Shown piece by piece: positions 26,949 to 35,280 of a stretch of 64,000 nt of DNA. The stretch's first letter is position 1. Each line of letters starts with the position of its first letter. The translations under genes and the position numbers were made by a program. The notes below the pieces were generated by a model that ran no database searches, was not told the DNA's origin, and worked only from the letters and a program-made list of their open reading frames with translations. Origin of the DNA: DASQFQ01 sp963802905 (GTDB lineage Bacteria > Actinomycetota > Thermoleophilia > Solirubrobacterales > Solirubrobacteraceae); NCBI GenBank assembly GCA_963802905.1, contig CAWDKH010000002.1, positions 25,194 through 89,193 on the forward strand, in the 5' to 3' direction.

Positions 26949-27395
26949 GTGAGCGAAGAAGATCGGCGCATGCAGCTGCGGGGGCTGCACCACGTCACGG
27001 CGATCTGCCGCGACCTCGAGACGACGATCGCGTTCTACCGCGACGTGCTCGGGCTCGCGATCGTCAACGACGGCCCCAGCGACGATGACCCGGACACGCG
27101 CCACGTGTGGTTCGGCGCGCTCGAGGGGCAGGCCGGGACGCTCCTGTCGTTCATGGAGTACCCGCAGCTGCCGAAGGGCGTGACCGGCGTCGGCTCCACG
27201 CACCACTTCGCGCTCGTCGTCGACTCCGCCGAGGAGCTCGAGGCGTGGCGCGACTACCTGCGGGGGAAAGAAGTCGAGTGCACCGACCTCTACGACCGCG
27301 GCGCGTTCAGGTCGGTCTACATGCACGACCCCGACGGCCACGTGGTCGAGATCGCCACCCGGGGGCCGGGCTTTGGCGCCGGCCCCCGGGGATGA
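26949..27395 (+). CDS. VOC-superfamily (glyoxalase/dioxygenase-like) protein
   Basis: 148 residues from GTG 26949; the ATG at 26970 is an alternative. It has the paired beta-alpha-beta modules of the vicinal-oxygen-chelate fold. The first carries a metal His in GLHHVTAICRDLETTIAFYR. The second has THHFALVVDSAEELEAWRDY and ends YMHDPDGHVVEIATRG, with the expected glutamate ligand. The pattern is close to ring-cleaving or glyoxalase-like enzymes of actinobacteria. The last codons form a long perfect hairpin. Confidence 0.85.
   Translation: MSEEDRRMQLRGLHHVTAICRDLETTIAFYRDVLGLAIVNDGPSDDDPDTRHVWFGALEGQAGTLLSFMEYPQLPKGVTGVGSTHHFALVVDSAEELEAWRDYLRGKEVECTDLYDRGAFRSVYMHDPDGHVVEIATRGPGFGAGPRG
27358..27390. 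terminator. Strong hairpin in the last codons of the VOC gene
   Basis: CCCGGGGGCCGG (27358-27369) and CCGGCCCCCGGG (27379-27390) pair perfectly over 12 bases with a nine-base loop. No U-tract follows on either strand, so if it terminates it is the GC-only actinobacterial type. It lies inside the coding region, just before the convergent mIHF gene stop at 27410, and could serve both strands. Confidence 0.55.
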
Positions 27396-27409
27396 CGTTC
27401 AGCCGCGCG

Positions 27410-27778
27410 TCAGTTGCGCGCGGCCCAATCGTTGAGCGCAAACGGATCCACGTTCACGTCGGCGAGGTCTCCCCGCAGCCGTGCTGCGAGCGCCCGCCGT
27501 TGACGCTCGGTCATCGACCCCACGGTCTTCGTCTCCGACATCGGGATCGATGCCAGGAATCGCCGGCAGCGCGTCCGTCCCCACCGGTGCTGGCTCATGA
27601 GCAGGTCAGCAATGGCCATGCTCTCAGCCTCCCAGGGGCACTCGAGCACTACGTCGGCGACGGACGTCTCGCCATCGGTCACTTGCCGCTTCAGTTCCGC
27701 TCTGGCCAAGCGGACGCGGTTTGCCTGTTGCAGCGCACGCATGTGCTGCGGCGCAGGCGCTGTCGCCAATGCCTCCAT
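27410..27778 (-). CDS. mihF: Actinobacterial-type integration host factor (mIHF)
   Basis: 122 residues. The ATG at 27778 was chosen over a longer frame because GGGGAGG stands five bases upstream. It matches the mIHF layout: basic helix RVRLARAELKRQVTDGETSV, ADVVLECPWEAESMAIADLL, the helix-two-turn-helix MSQHRWGRTRCRRFL, and MTERQRRALAARLRGDL. mIHF is a nucleoid protein that bends DNA without sequence similarity to proteobacterial IHF. Its C-terminus is about 15 residues longer than the short mycobacterial form (VDPFALNDWAARN). It is usually next to gmk in actinobacteria, but not here. Confidence 0.75.
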   Translation of the reverse strand: MEALATAPAPQHMRALQQANRVRLARAELKRQVTDGETSVADVVLECPWEAESMAIADLLMSQHRWGRTRCRRFLASIPMSETKTVGSMTERQRRALAARLRGDLADVNVDPFALNDWAARN

Positions 27779-28132
27779 CGAACCTCCCCGCGGCTCATCC
27801 TCTCCCGACGAGCCTCGTATCGCATTTTCAGAACACGGCCCTCCGCGCCCGCGATGCGGCGAGCGAGCGGAACGAGGCAACGATGGAGCCGCCGCCTCCT
27901 GGCGGCTCTCCGATCCGAGTCCTGCCTGTTCCCCTCTCTCCCCGGCTCGCGCGCTGCGTGCCGACCGGTTGCGAACCGTAGTCACTTCTCGCGCCGAGGG
28001 TCAACGCTCAACCACCCTCCGCATTCGCAAAAAGCGGGGGATTTCTCGCCGAGATCCCTTGTGCAGTCTTGGACAAGACCGAAAGCCAGAGAACCGCGTT
28101 CCAGAGCCAAGTTTGTGCTATAGGGGGCACAA
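27779..28132. other. Intergenic region between divergent mIHF and hyuA genes
   Basis: About 350 bases with no gene I can support. It is less GC-rich than its surroundings in 28020-28120. The only structure I see is the inverted repeat listed next to the hyuA start. Promoters for both genes must lie here, but no convincing -35/-10 pair could be fixed by eye. Confidence 0.5.
28113..28132 (+). promoter_or_regulatory. Inverted repeat over the hyuA ribosome site
   Basis: TTGTGC (28113-28118) and GCACAA (28127-28132) are perfect complements separated by TATAGGGG, and the second arm ends at the GTG start. The loop and arm contain the likely ribosome site AGGGGG (28122-28127). It could be an operator for a dimeric repressor or an RNA hairpin that hides the ribosome site. 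Confidence 0.4.
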
Positions 28133-30076
28133 GTGATCCGCGTCGGCGTCGATGTGGGAGGTACGTTCACGGACCTCGTGGCGCTCGACGGTGTGCGCGT
28201 CCGGACGGCGAAGGTGCCGAGCACGCCCGACGATCAGTCGGAAGGTGTGATGCACGCGCTCGAGGCCGTCGACGCGGATGACGTCGCCGCGTTCGCGCAC
28301 GGCATGACCGTCGCCACCAACGCGCTGCTCGAGCGCCGCGGCGCGCGCACCGCGCTGGTCACCACCGAGGGCTTCCGCGACCTGATCGAGCTCGCGCGCC
28401 AAGACCGGCCGTCGCTCTACGACCTCGCCGAGCGGCGGCCCGAGCCGCTCGTGCCGCGCGACCTGCGCTTCACCGTGCGCGAGCGAATGGGGCCGGAGGG
28501 CGAGCTCGAGCCGCTCGACGACGAGAGCGTGGAGAAGGCGGTCGAGGCGCTGCGCGACGCCGAGGTCGATGCCGTCGCGGTGTGCCTGCTGTTCGCGTTC
28601 CTGCACCCCGACCACGAGCAGCGCGTGGGCGAGGCGGTGCGCGAGGCGCTCGGCGACGTCCACGTCTCGCTCTCCAGCGAGGTGCTGCCCGAGTTCCGCG
28701 AGTACGAGCGCTTCTCGACCACGGTGGCCGACGCCTACCTCGCCCCGAAGCTCGCCGCCTACCTGGAGCGCTTGGCCGGCGCGGCCGACGAGGCGGGAGT
28801 GCCGGCGCCGCTGGTCATGCAGTCCTCGGGCGGGGTGCTCGACGTCGAGGCGGCCGCGCGCCAGGCGGCCGGCTGCGTGCTCTCCGGCCCGGCCGGCGGC
28901 GTGGTGGGCGCGGCGCACGTCGCGCGGGCCAGCGGCTACGAGGACGTGCTGACCTTCGACATGGGCGGCACCAGCACCGACGTCGCGCCGGTGGTGGGCG
29001 GCGAGGCGAGCACGACGACCGAGTCGGTCGTGGCCGGGGTGCCGATCAAGCTGCCGATGGTCGACGTCCACACGGTCAGCGCGGGCGGCGGCTCGATCGC
29101 GTGGGCCGATCCGGGCGGCGCGCTGCGCGTCGGCCCGCGCTCGGCGGGCGCCGACCCGGGCCCGGCCGCCTACGGCAAGGGCGGCGAGGAGCCGACGGTG
29201 ACCGACGCCAACCTGCTGCTCGGCTACCTCGGCGACGGCGCCGAGCTCGGCGGCGAGCTGACGCTGTCGGCCGAGAGCGCGGAGCAGGCGCTGAAGACGC
29301 TCGGCAAGGAGCTCGACCTCGACGCGCTCGAGACCGCGCTCGGCGTCGTGCGCGTCGCCAACGCCGAGATGGGCCGCGCGCTGCGGGTGATCTCGGTCGA
29401 GCGCGGGCTGGACCCGCGCGAGTTCGCGCTCGTCGCGTTCGGCGGCGCGGGCGGGCTGCACGCGTGCGCGCTGGCGGAGGAGCTCGGCATCCCGGCCGTG
29501 CTCGTGCCGCGCGCGGGCGGCGTGCTGAGCGCGCTCGGCCTCGCGATGTCGGACGTGCGGCGCGACTACGTGCGGCCGCTGCTGGGCGGCGAGGACGCCG
29601 AAGCTGCCTTCGGCGCGATGGAGCAGCAGGCCGGCGAGGACATGGACGACCCCGAGCTGCGGCGCCGCGCCGACCTGCGCTACCGCGGCCAGTCGTTCGA
29701 GCTGACCGTCGAGGCCGACGACCTCGACGCCGTGCAGGAGCGCTTCGCCGAGGCGCACGAGCGCCGCTACGGCTACCGGATGGAGGGCGAGGACGTCGAG
29801 CTCGTCAACGCGCGCGTCGTGGCGACGCTGCCGGTCGAGACGCCCGAGCTCGCCGCCGAGGAGGCCGAAGGCGACGCCGAAGCCGGGAAGCGCAAGGCGA
29901 ACTTCGACGGCGACTGGAGCGAGGTGCCGGTCTACCGGCGCGCCGGCATGGGCGAGGGCTTCGAGGTCAAGGGCCCGGCGATCGTCGAGTTCGCCGAGGC
30001 GACCTGCGTCGTGCGGCCGGAGTGGTCGGGCGCGATCGACGACACCGGCACGCTGGTGCTGGAGCGCAGCGAGTGA
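28133..30076 (+). CDS. hyuA: Hydantoinase/oxoprolinase family protein, subunit A
   Basis: 647 residues from a GTG start. The N-terminus RVGVDVGGTFTDLVAL is the actin-like ATP-binding motif of Hydant_A_N. Further motifs are GMTVATNALLERRGARTALV, VMQSSGGVLDVEAAARQA, SGPAGGVVGA and VLTFDMGGTSTDVAPV, ending in the hydantoinase A C-terminal domain. With subunit B it makes an ATP-dependent amidase that opens 5-oxoproline, hydantoin or related lactams (also acetone carboxylase-like members). The HyuB gene overlaps its stop by GTGA. The exact substrate cannot be told. Confidence 0.9.
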   Translation: MIRVGVDVGGTFTDLVALDGVRVRTAKVPSTPDDQSEGVMHALEAVDADDVAAFAHGMTVATNALLERRGARTALVTTEGFRDLIELARQDRPSLYDLAERRPEPLVPRDLRFTVRERMGPEGELEPLDDESVEKAVEALRDAEVDAVAVCLLFAFLHPDHEQRVGEAVREALGDVHVSLSSEVLPEFREYERFSTTVADAYLAPKLAAYLERLAGAADEAGVPAPLVMQSSGGVLDVEAAARQAAGCVLSGPAGGVVGAAHVARASGYEDVLTFDMGGTSTDVAPVVGGEASTTTESVVAGVPIKLPMVDVHTVSAGGGSIAWADPGGALRVGPRSAGADPGPAAYGKGGEEPTVTDANLLLGYLGDGAELGGELTLSAESAEQALKTLGKELDLDALETALGVVRVANAEMGRALRVISVERGLDPREFALVAFGGAGGLHACALAEELGIPAVLVPRAGGVLSALGLAMSDVRRDYVRPLLGGEDAEAAFGAMEQQAGEDMDDPELRRRADLRYRGQSFELTVEADDLDAVQERFAEAHERRYGYRMEGEDVELVNARVVATLPVETPELAAEEAEGDAEAGKRKANFDGDWSEVPVYRRAGMGEGFEVKGPAIVEFAEATCVVRPEWSGAIDDTGTLVLERSE

Positions 30077-31602
30077 GCCTCGATCCCGTCACGCTGTCGG
30101 TGCTCGCGAGCGCCCTGTCGGGCATCGCCGAGGAGGCGGGCGCGGTGCTGATCCGCGGCGCCTACTCCTCCAACATCAAGGAGCGCCGCGACTGCTCGGC
30201 CGCGCTGTTCGACGCCAAGGGCGCGATGGTCGCCCAGGCCGAGCACATCCCCGTCCACCTCGGCGCGATGCCCGAGGCGGTCGCCGCGGTGATCGAGCAC
30301 GAGCCCGACCCCGGCGACGTCTGGATCGTCAACGACCCCTACCGCGGCGGCACCCACCTGCCGGACATCACGCTCGTCTCGCCGCTCGATGTCGACGGCG
30401 AGATCCTCGCCTACGCGGTCACGCGCGCCCACCACTCCGACGTCGGCGGCATGCGCCCCGGATCGATGCCCTCCGACTCGACCGAGGTCTACCAGGAGGG
30501 GATCGTGATCCCGCCGCTGCGGCTCGGCGACGACGTGCTCGAGCTGATCCTCGCCAACGTCCGCACGCCCGACATCCGCCGCGGCGACCTGCGCGCCCAG
30601 ACCGCGGCCAACCGGCTCGCCGGGCGCCGGCTCGAGGAGCTGGTCGAGCGGCGCGGGCGCGACACGGTCGAGCAGGCGTTCGAGGAGGTCGTCGCCTACG
30701 CGGAGCGGCGTACGCGCGAGGCGCTGCGCGACGTGCCCGACGGCACCTACGAGGCCGAGCGCGCGATGGAGGGCGACGGCGTCACCGACGACGACGTCCG
30801 CATCGCCGCGTCGGTGACGGTCGACGGCGACGAGATCTCGATCGACTTCACGGGCACCGACGACCAGGTGGCCGGCAACGTCAACTGCCCGCTGTCGGTC
30901 ACGCGATCGGCGTGCTACTTCGCGCTGCGCGCCCTGCTGCCGTCGGACGTCCCCGCCAACGCCGGCACCTACGCCGCGCTGAGCATCGAGGCGCCCGAGG
31001 GCTCGGTCGTCAACGCCCAGTCGCCTGCGGCCGTCGTGGCCGGCAACGTCGAGACCTCGCAGGCGATCGCCGACACCGTGCTCGCCGCGCTCGGCCAGGC
31101 CGTCGATCTCCCGGCCCAGGGCCAGGGGACGATGAACAACCTGATCATCGGCGGCCGCGGCTGGACCTACTACGAGACGATCGGCGGCGGGCAGGGCGCG
31201 AGCGCGTCCGGCCCCGGCCCGTCAGGCGTCCACGTCGGGATGTCGAACACGCTCAACACGCCGATCGAGGCGCTCGAGCTCGAGTACCCGATGCGCGTCG
31301 AGCGCTACGAGCTGCGCGACGGGTCCGGCGGCGACGGCGAGCATCGGGGCGGGGACGGCGTGGAGCGCGCGGTGCGCGTGCTCGAGCCGGCGACGCTGAA
31401 CCTGCTCACCGACCGTCGCCGCCACGCCCCAGAGGGGCGCGAGGGCGGCGGCGACGGTGCGTGTGGGGAGAACCTGCTCAATGACGAGGAGCTGCCGCCG
31501 AAGGCCACCCGCGAGCTCGCCGAGGGCGACGTCGTCGTCGTCCGGACGCCCGGTGGCGGCGGGTACGGGGGGAACGCTGGCCCAGGGGGCCAGGTTCCCT
31601 AG
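30073..31602 (+). CDS. hyuB: Hydantoinase/oxoprolinase family protein, subunit B
   Basis: 509 residues, GTG start overlapping hyuA. Hydantoinase_B signatures: IKERRDCSAALFDAKGAMVA, EHIPVHLGAMPEAV, DVWIVNDPYRGGTHLPDITL (metal ligands) and RAHHSDVGGMRPGSMP. The glycine-rich C-terminus (RTPGGGGYGGN) is standard for the family. It is the catalytic partner of HyuA. The TAG stop overlaps a strong bidirectional hairpin shared with the convergent methyltransferase. Confidence 0.9.
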   Translation: MSLDPVTLSVLASALSGIAEEAGAVLIRGAYSSNIKERRDCSAALFDAKGAMVAQAEHIPVHLGAMPEAVAAVIEHEPDPGDVWIVNDPYRGGTHLPDITLVSPLDVDGEILAYAVTRAHHSDVGGMRPGSMPSDSTEVYQEGIVIPPLRLGDDVLELILANVRTPDIRRGDLRAQTAANRLAGRRLEELVERRGRDTVEQAFEEVVAYAERRTREALRDVPDGTYEAERAMEGDGVTDDDVRIAASVTVDGDEISIDFTGTDDQVAGNVNCPLSVTRSACYFALRALLPSDVPANAGTYAALSIEAPEGSVVNAQSPAAVVAGNVETSQAIADTVLAALGQAVDLPAQGQGTMNNLIIGGRGWTYYETIGGGQGASASGPGPSGVHVGMSNTLNTPIEALELEYPMRVERYELRDGSGGDGEHRGGDGVERAVRVLEPATLNLLTDRRRHAPEGREGGGDGACGENLLNDEELPPKATRELAEGDVVVVRTPGGGGYGGNAGPGGQVP

Positions 31603-31631
31603 CGGGTATTCGCCCAGAGGGCGAAACCCGC
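31602..31631. terminator. Bidirectional hairpin between hyuB and methyltransferase genes
   Basis: GCGGGTATTCGCCC (31602-31615) pairs with GGGCGAAACCCGC (31619-31631) around the loop AGA, with one mismatch or bulge. It exactly fills the space between two convergent stop codons. No U-tract follows. Confidence 0.7.
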
Positions 31632-32429
31632 CTAGGTCGCACGGGCGATCAGGTAGTGCCACTCGTTCTCCATCCGGTAGCCGCAGCTGGGCGTCCGGCA
31701 GACGGCGAGCGCCTCGACGATCGCGTCGCGCGCGGCCTGTTGCTGGTCGGCGCCGAGGATCGCGCCGAAGCCGCCGGCCGAGGTCATCGCCCGCACGAGC
31801 TCGGGCACGTCGGCGAACTCGTAGGCCCAGCTGATGTCGAACGCGCGGTCGGGCGTGAGCCCCGCCTCGATGGCGATCGGCTCGAGCACGCCGGGCTGCC
31901 ACAGCGTGGTCGGGTCGATCCCGCCCGGCCGGCGCGGCGGCGTGAAGCGCGCGAGCACGTCCTTCATCAGGTGCAGGTCGAAGGCCTCGGGGCGGCCCCA
32001 GACCTGGATGACGACCGGCGCGCCGGGCTTGGCGACACGCCCGGCCTCGCGCAGCGCGGCGACCATGTCGTCGGCGAAGAAGAACGAGTTGAAGCCGAGT
32101 ACGGCGTCGAAGCTGTCATCGACGTAGGGGAGCTGCTGCAGGTCGCCCTGGGAGAGGTCGGCCTCGGGCACGCGCTGACGGGCGATGGCGAGCAGCTCGT
32201 GCGAGGCGTCGAGCCCGCAGACGGTCGCGCCGTGGTCGGCGGCGATGCGCAGGAAGGCGCCGCTGCCGCAGCCGACGTCGAGCACGGTGTCGCCGATGCC
32301 GATCTCGGCACGGCGGATCGCCGCTCGATAGGTCGGGGCCTGCTGGGTCTCGACCTCGCTCCAGTCCAGGGCGCGCATGCCCCAGGCCTGGCCGTTGCGA
32401 TCGGCGCTGGTGGGAGTGGTGATGGACAT
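31632..32429 (-). CDS. Class I SAM-dependent methyltransferase
   Basis: 265 residues. Motif I is VLDVGCGSGAFLRIAADHGA, with the acid VCGLDAS after it, motif II-like DSFDAVLGFNSFFF, and VAKPGAPVVIQVWG. The UbiE/Methyltransf_11 shape suits a small-molecule methyltransferase. GGAGG lies about 12 bases before ATG. It diverges from the PadR gene 64 bases away, across an AT-rich stretch with repeated motifs, and is the most likely PadR target. Confidence 0.88.
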   Translation of the reverse strand: MSITTPTSADRNGQAWGMRALDWSEVETQQAPTYRAAIRRAEIGIGDTVLDVGCGSGAFLRIAADHGATVCGLDASHELLAIARQRVPEADLSQGDLQQLPYVDDSFDAVLGFNSFFFADDMVAALREAGRVAKPGAPVVIQVWGRPEAFDLHLMKDVLARFTPPRRPGGIDPTTLWQPGVLEPIAIEAGLTPDRAFDISWAYEFADVPELVRAMTSAGGFGAILGADQQQAARDAIVEALAVCRTPSCGYRMENEWHYLIARAT

Positions 32430-32458
32430 CTGGGGGGAGATCCTCCGTTCTGGATAAG

Positions 32459-32493
32459 CTACGGCTCATAGCTATAAACTACGGAAGATAGTT
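32459..32493. promoter_or_regulatory. Probable PadR operator: 20-base-spaced direct repeats
   Basis: The motif CTACGGnnnATAGnT occurs twice, at 32459-32473 and 32479-32493, exactly 20 bases (two helical turns) apart. Inside it are a palindrome ATAGCTAT (32468-32475), an inverted pair AACTA/TAGTT (32477-32481, 32489-32493) and a possible -10 box TATAAA (32473-32478). It lies in the 64-base space between the divergent methyltransferase and PadR starts and is strikingly AT-rich here. Confidence 0.65.
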
Positions 32494-33024
32494 TTGTCAA
32501 GACCTGAGCTCAGCCTTTTCTCGTACGAGATCCTCGGCCTCGTCGGCCGCGAGGGCGTGGGCGCGCACGACCTGCTGCAGATGGCGAGGCGGGGTCGGAT
32601 CCTCGACTGGGCGGGCGAAAGCCAGTACTACGTGGAGCCCAAGCGGCTGGCCAAGCTTGGGTACCTGGAGGCGCGCAAGGAGCCGGGCAAGACGCGCGAG
32701 CGGACGGTCTACTCCCTGACCGACAAAGGGCTCGAGGCGCTGCGCGCATGGGCAAAGACGCCAGTCGCCTTCACGCCGGTCAAGAGCGAGGCGCTGCTGC
32801 GGCTGCTGATCACCGACCTCGTGGGCGAGGACGTGACACGCGAGAGCGTCGGGACGCTGCGCGCGGACATCGCCGACCTGCGGACGCGGCTCGACGAGAC
32901 CGAGGCCTCCGCGCACGAGCTGCCGCACCGCGAGAAGTACCTGCTGATCGCCAACCGCCACCTGCGGCGGCTGCTGGACCTGCACGAGCAGTACATCGAC
33001 GAGGTCGAGCGGGAGCTCCGGTAA
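32494..33024 (+). CDS. PadR-family transcriptional regulator
   Basis: 176 residues from a TTG start (MSRPELSLFSYEILGLVGRE). The winged helix includes YYVEPKRLAKLGYLEARKEP and the wing RTVYSLTDKGLEALRAW, followed by a helical Vir_act_alpha_C-like dimerisation domain (LREKYLLIANRHLRR region, about 100-170). PadR proteins usually repress a neighbouring gene until a phenolic or drug-like ligand binds. The second operator repeat ends at the base before the start codon, so the mRNA has little or no leader. Confidence 0.88.
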   Translation: MSRPELSLFSYEILGLVGREGVGAHDLLQMARRGRILDWAGESQYYVEPKRLAKLGYLEARKEPGKTRERTVYSLTDKGLEALRAWAKTPVAFTPVKSEALLRLLITDLVGEDVTRESVGTLRADIADLRTRLDETEASAHELPHREKYLLIANRHLRRLLDLHEQYIDEVERELR

Positions 33025-33038
33025 GGTCGGCCGCGGTC

Positions 33039-33362
33039 GTGCCGCCGGAACGCATCACTCGCGAAGACGTGGATTCCCTGGTCAAGGCTCGCCGCGAGCT
33101 GGGCGACGAGATGGAGCCCGCGGTGATCGACGCGTTCCTCGATCGCGTCGAGGCGGCCGCCGAGGCGCGCGCAGCGGCGGTGAAGCCGAAGCCGATCCCC
33201 TCCAACGACGGTCGCGGCGAGCGGCTCGCCCTGTCGATCGTCTCGCTGGGGACGGGCATCCCGATCACGGCGATCGCCGCCGAGCAGGGCGGCGTCGTGG
33301 GCATGCTCGTCGTGTGGGCGGGCATCGTCGGCGTGAACGTCTCCTTCTCGCGCCGTAAGTGA
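33039..33362 (+). CDS. Small conserved membrane protein
   Basis: 107 residues from a GTG start. A helical soluble part (ITREDVDSLVKARRELGDEM, then AFLDRVEAAAEARAAAVKPK) precedes a hairpin of two hydrophobic segments (LSIVSLGTGIPITAIAAEQG and VVGMLVVWAGIVGVNVSF). No catalytic motif. Similar short proteins with an acidic helix and two helices at the end are common in actinobacteria. Function unknown. Confidence 0.65.
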   Translation: MPPERITREDVDSLVKARRELGDEMEPAVIDAFLDRVEAAAEARAAAVKPKPIPSNDGRGERLALSIVSLGTGIPITAIAAEQGGVVGMLVVWAGIVGVNVSFSRRK

Positions 33363-33439
33363 CGCACGGTGATCCGCGCGGCCGCGGGCGCTGGGCTCGC
33401 CGTAACACTTTCCGGACGCCGGTCGGAGAGGATCTCCCC

Positions 33440-34647
33440 ATGAGCCATCGGCGAGCCGCGATCGCAGCCTGGGGCATGTGCGCAATCACGCTCGCGGCGG
33501 CGGCGCTGCGCGGCCGGGTTGGCGTCCGGTCGCGGATACGGACTGGGCCGCGATCCTGCCCGAGGCGACGCCGCCGGACGAGAGCATCTTCACCGCGGTG
33601 CTCGACGTCGCATGGCTCGTCGCCTTTGCCGGCATCGGGGCCTTCGTCGCCTCGCGCCGCCCCGAGAACCCGGTCGGCTGGCTGCTCCAAGCCCTCCCGG
33701 CGCTGCTCGTGCTCAACTTCCTCGGCGAGGCGTACTACTGGCACGCCGCGCACGACGAGCCGCAGCACCCAGGCGCCCTCGCGGAGCTGGGGCTCTGGCT
33801 CTCCAACAGTTCCTGGGTCCCAGCCGTGATCGTTGTCCTTGTCATGCTGCCGCTGCACTTCCCCACCGGGCGGCCGCCGACGCCGCGGTGGCGGATCGTC
33901 CGCTGGGCGGGGCTGGTCGCCGGGCTCGTCCTCTTCGTCGGCGCCGCCTTCGCGCCCGGCCCGCTGGAGAACTACCCGTGGGTCGACAACCCGCTTGGGC
34001 TCGAAGGGATGCCGCCTGGCCTCGACGAGGCCGGCGTGGTGCTGTGGTTCGGGTCCACGCTGGCCGCTGCGGCGTCGATCGTGGTGCGCTTCCGCCGCGC
34101 GCAGGGCGCCGAGCGTGCCCAGATCAAGTGGTTCACGTTCGCCGCGGCGCAGCTCGTGGTTGCGTTCGCCGTGTCGTTCTCGCTGGCGCCGGTGATCGGC
34201 GAGCAGGAGAGCTGGGTGATCATCGCGATGGCGCTGCTCGCGCTCGCGCTCGCGGTCGCCATCGGCGTGATGCGCTACCGGCTGTACGACATCGACGTCG
34301 TCATCAACCGCGCGCTCGTCTACGGCGGACTGACAGCGACGCTGGGTGCCGCGTACCTCGGCACGGTGCTGCTCGTGGGCCTCGCGATCGGGCGCTCAGG
34401 CTTCGCGGTCGCGGTCTCCACCCTCGCGGTCGCGGCGCTGTTCGGCCCGGCGCGCACACGGATCCAGGCGCTGGTCGACCGCCGCTTCTACCGGCACAAG
34501 TACGACGCCGAGCGGACGCTCGAGGCATTCGCCGCGCGGCTGCGCGACGAGGTGGCGCTGGACGCGCTGGACTCCGAGCTCCGCGGCGTGGTGCGGTCGA
34601 CGATGCAGCCAGCGCACGTGTCGCTGTGGCTGCGAAGGGGGGACTAG
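33440..34647 (+). pseudogene. Seven-helix membrane sensor region lacking kinase domain, one frame break
   Basis: The ATG at 33440 opens MSHRRAAIAAWGMCAITLAA. Near 33505-33520 the frame changes to ADTDWAAILPEATPPDESIF, and about seven membrane helices follow. After the last helix comes RIQALVDRRFYRHKYDAERT and AFAARLRDEVALDALDSEL, the segment that in related histidine kinases leads into a GAF or kinase domain. Here the protein ends directly after MQPAHVSLWLRRGD. It is therefore a sensor module without catalytic part; the end looks natural because the next gene stop overlaps it. The internal frame break is probably an error. Confidence 0.7.
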
Positions 34648-34859
34648 CGCGCGGGAGTGACTTCGGGCGCTTCTTCGGCCTGCGGCTCGTCTTCGACGGG
34701 CGGCGGCGTCTCGCTCAGCGGCTCCGGCGGCGGCGCGGAGGCCTCGAGCTTGCGAGCGGCCTTGCGGGCTTCCTTACGCGCGCGGCGGTCGCGCAGCGTC
34801 GCCTCGCGATTGAGCTTCGCAAACGTGGTCTTCTTCTTGGCGTTTGAGCCCATGGGCAT
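34644..34859 (-). CDS. Small basic protein next to cold-shock gene
   Basis: 71 residues; the ATG at 34859 has AAGGGA upstream, and a second ATG lies two codons in. The first half is very basic (SNAKKKTTFAKLNREATLRD, RRARKEARKAARKLEA) and helical, and the second half is acidic and proline-rich (PPPVEDEPQAEEAPEV). That pattern suits a nucleic-acid- or ribosome-binding protein. It lies downstream of the cold-shock gene but after a terminator. Function unknown. Confidence 0.65.
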   Translation of the reverse strand: MPMGSNAKKKTTFAKLNREATLRDRRARKEARKAARKLEASAPPPEPLSETPPPVEDEPQAEEAPEVTPAR

Positions 34860-34880
34860 CGATCCCTTCGGTTGAAGTGG

Positions 34881-34912
34881 GAAAAGCGCCGGCTCGCGCG
34901 AGGCGAGCCGGC
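34881..34912 (-). terminator. Intrinsic terminator after the cold-shock gene
   Basis: GCCGGCTCG (34888-34896) pairs with CGAGCCGGC (34904-34912) over nine bases with a seven-base loop. On the minus strand the stem is followed by GCTTTTC, a short U-tract. Confidence 0.8.
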
Positions 34913-34933
34913 AGATGCTGCGACGGGCGGGTG

Positions 34934-35137
34934 CTAGATCGTCTGAACGTTCGCCGCGTTCGGGCCCTTGGGGCCGTTCTCGGCGTCGTAGCTGACCTTC
35001 GCGCCCTCGGGGAGCGACTTGAAGCCGCTGCCGGCGATGCCGGTGTGGTGCACGAAGAGGTCCTTGCCCTCATCGTCGGGCGTAATGAACCCGAAACCCT
35101 TCTCGTCGCTGAACCACTTCACGGTTCCTGTTGCCAT
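34934..35137 (-). CDS. cspA: Cold-shock protein (CspA family)
   Basis: 67 residues, the typical length. It has MATGTVKWFSDEKGFGFITP with RNP1 (KGFGFI), RNP2 (LFVHH) and the ending GPNAANVQTI, a complete single-stranded nucleic-acid-binding OB fold. Start ATG preceded by GGGAGGG. A leader of more than 100 bases and a terminator directly downstream make this a single-gene transcript. As in other bacteria, the leader may control translation with temperature. Confidence 0.95.
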   Translation of the reverse strand: MATGTVKWFSDEKGFGFITPDDEGKDLFVHHTGIAGSGFKSLPEGAKVSYDAENGPKGPNAANVQTI

Positions 35138-35280
35138 TGGTGTTTTCCCTCCCGGGAGTTTTTGTGCGGGCGATACGCGGGAGGTGCAAGAGCAACAACT
35201 ACGAACGCGGGCACTGCTTCGCCGGACTGATTGCCCGGCACGATCCAGTCATTGTAGAGCGGAGAGCCACGCGTCGACGT
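35138..35280 (-). promoter_or_regulatory. Cold-shock gene promoter and long leader
   Basis: On the minus strand a -10 candidate TACAAT (35251-35256) follows a weak -35 TCGACG about 17 bases upstream. The resulting leader is about 110 bases. Just before the gene, CTCCCGGGAG is a perfect palindrome that contains part of the ribosome site GGGAGGG, so translation could be masked by an RNA hairpin. Confidence 0.4.
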
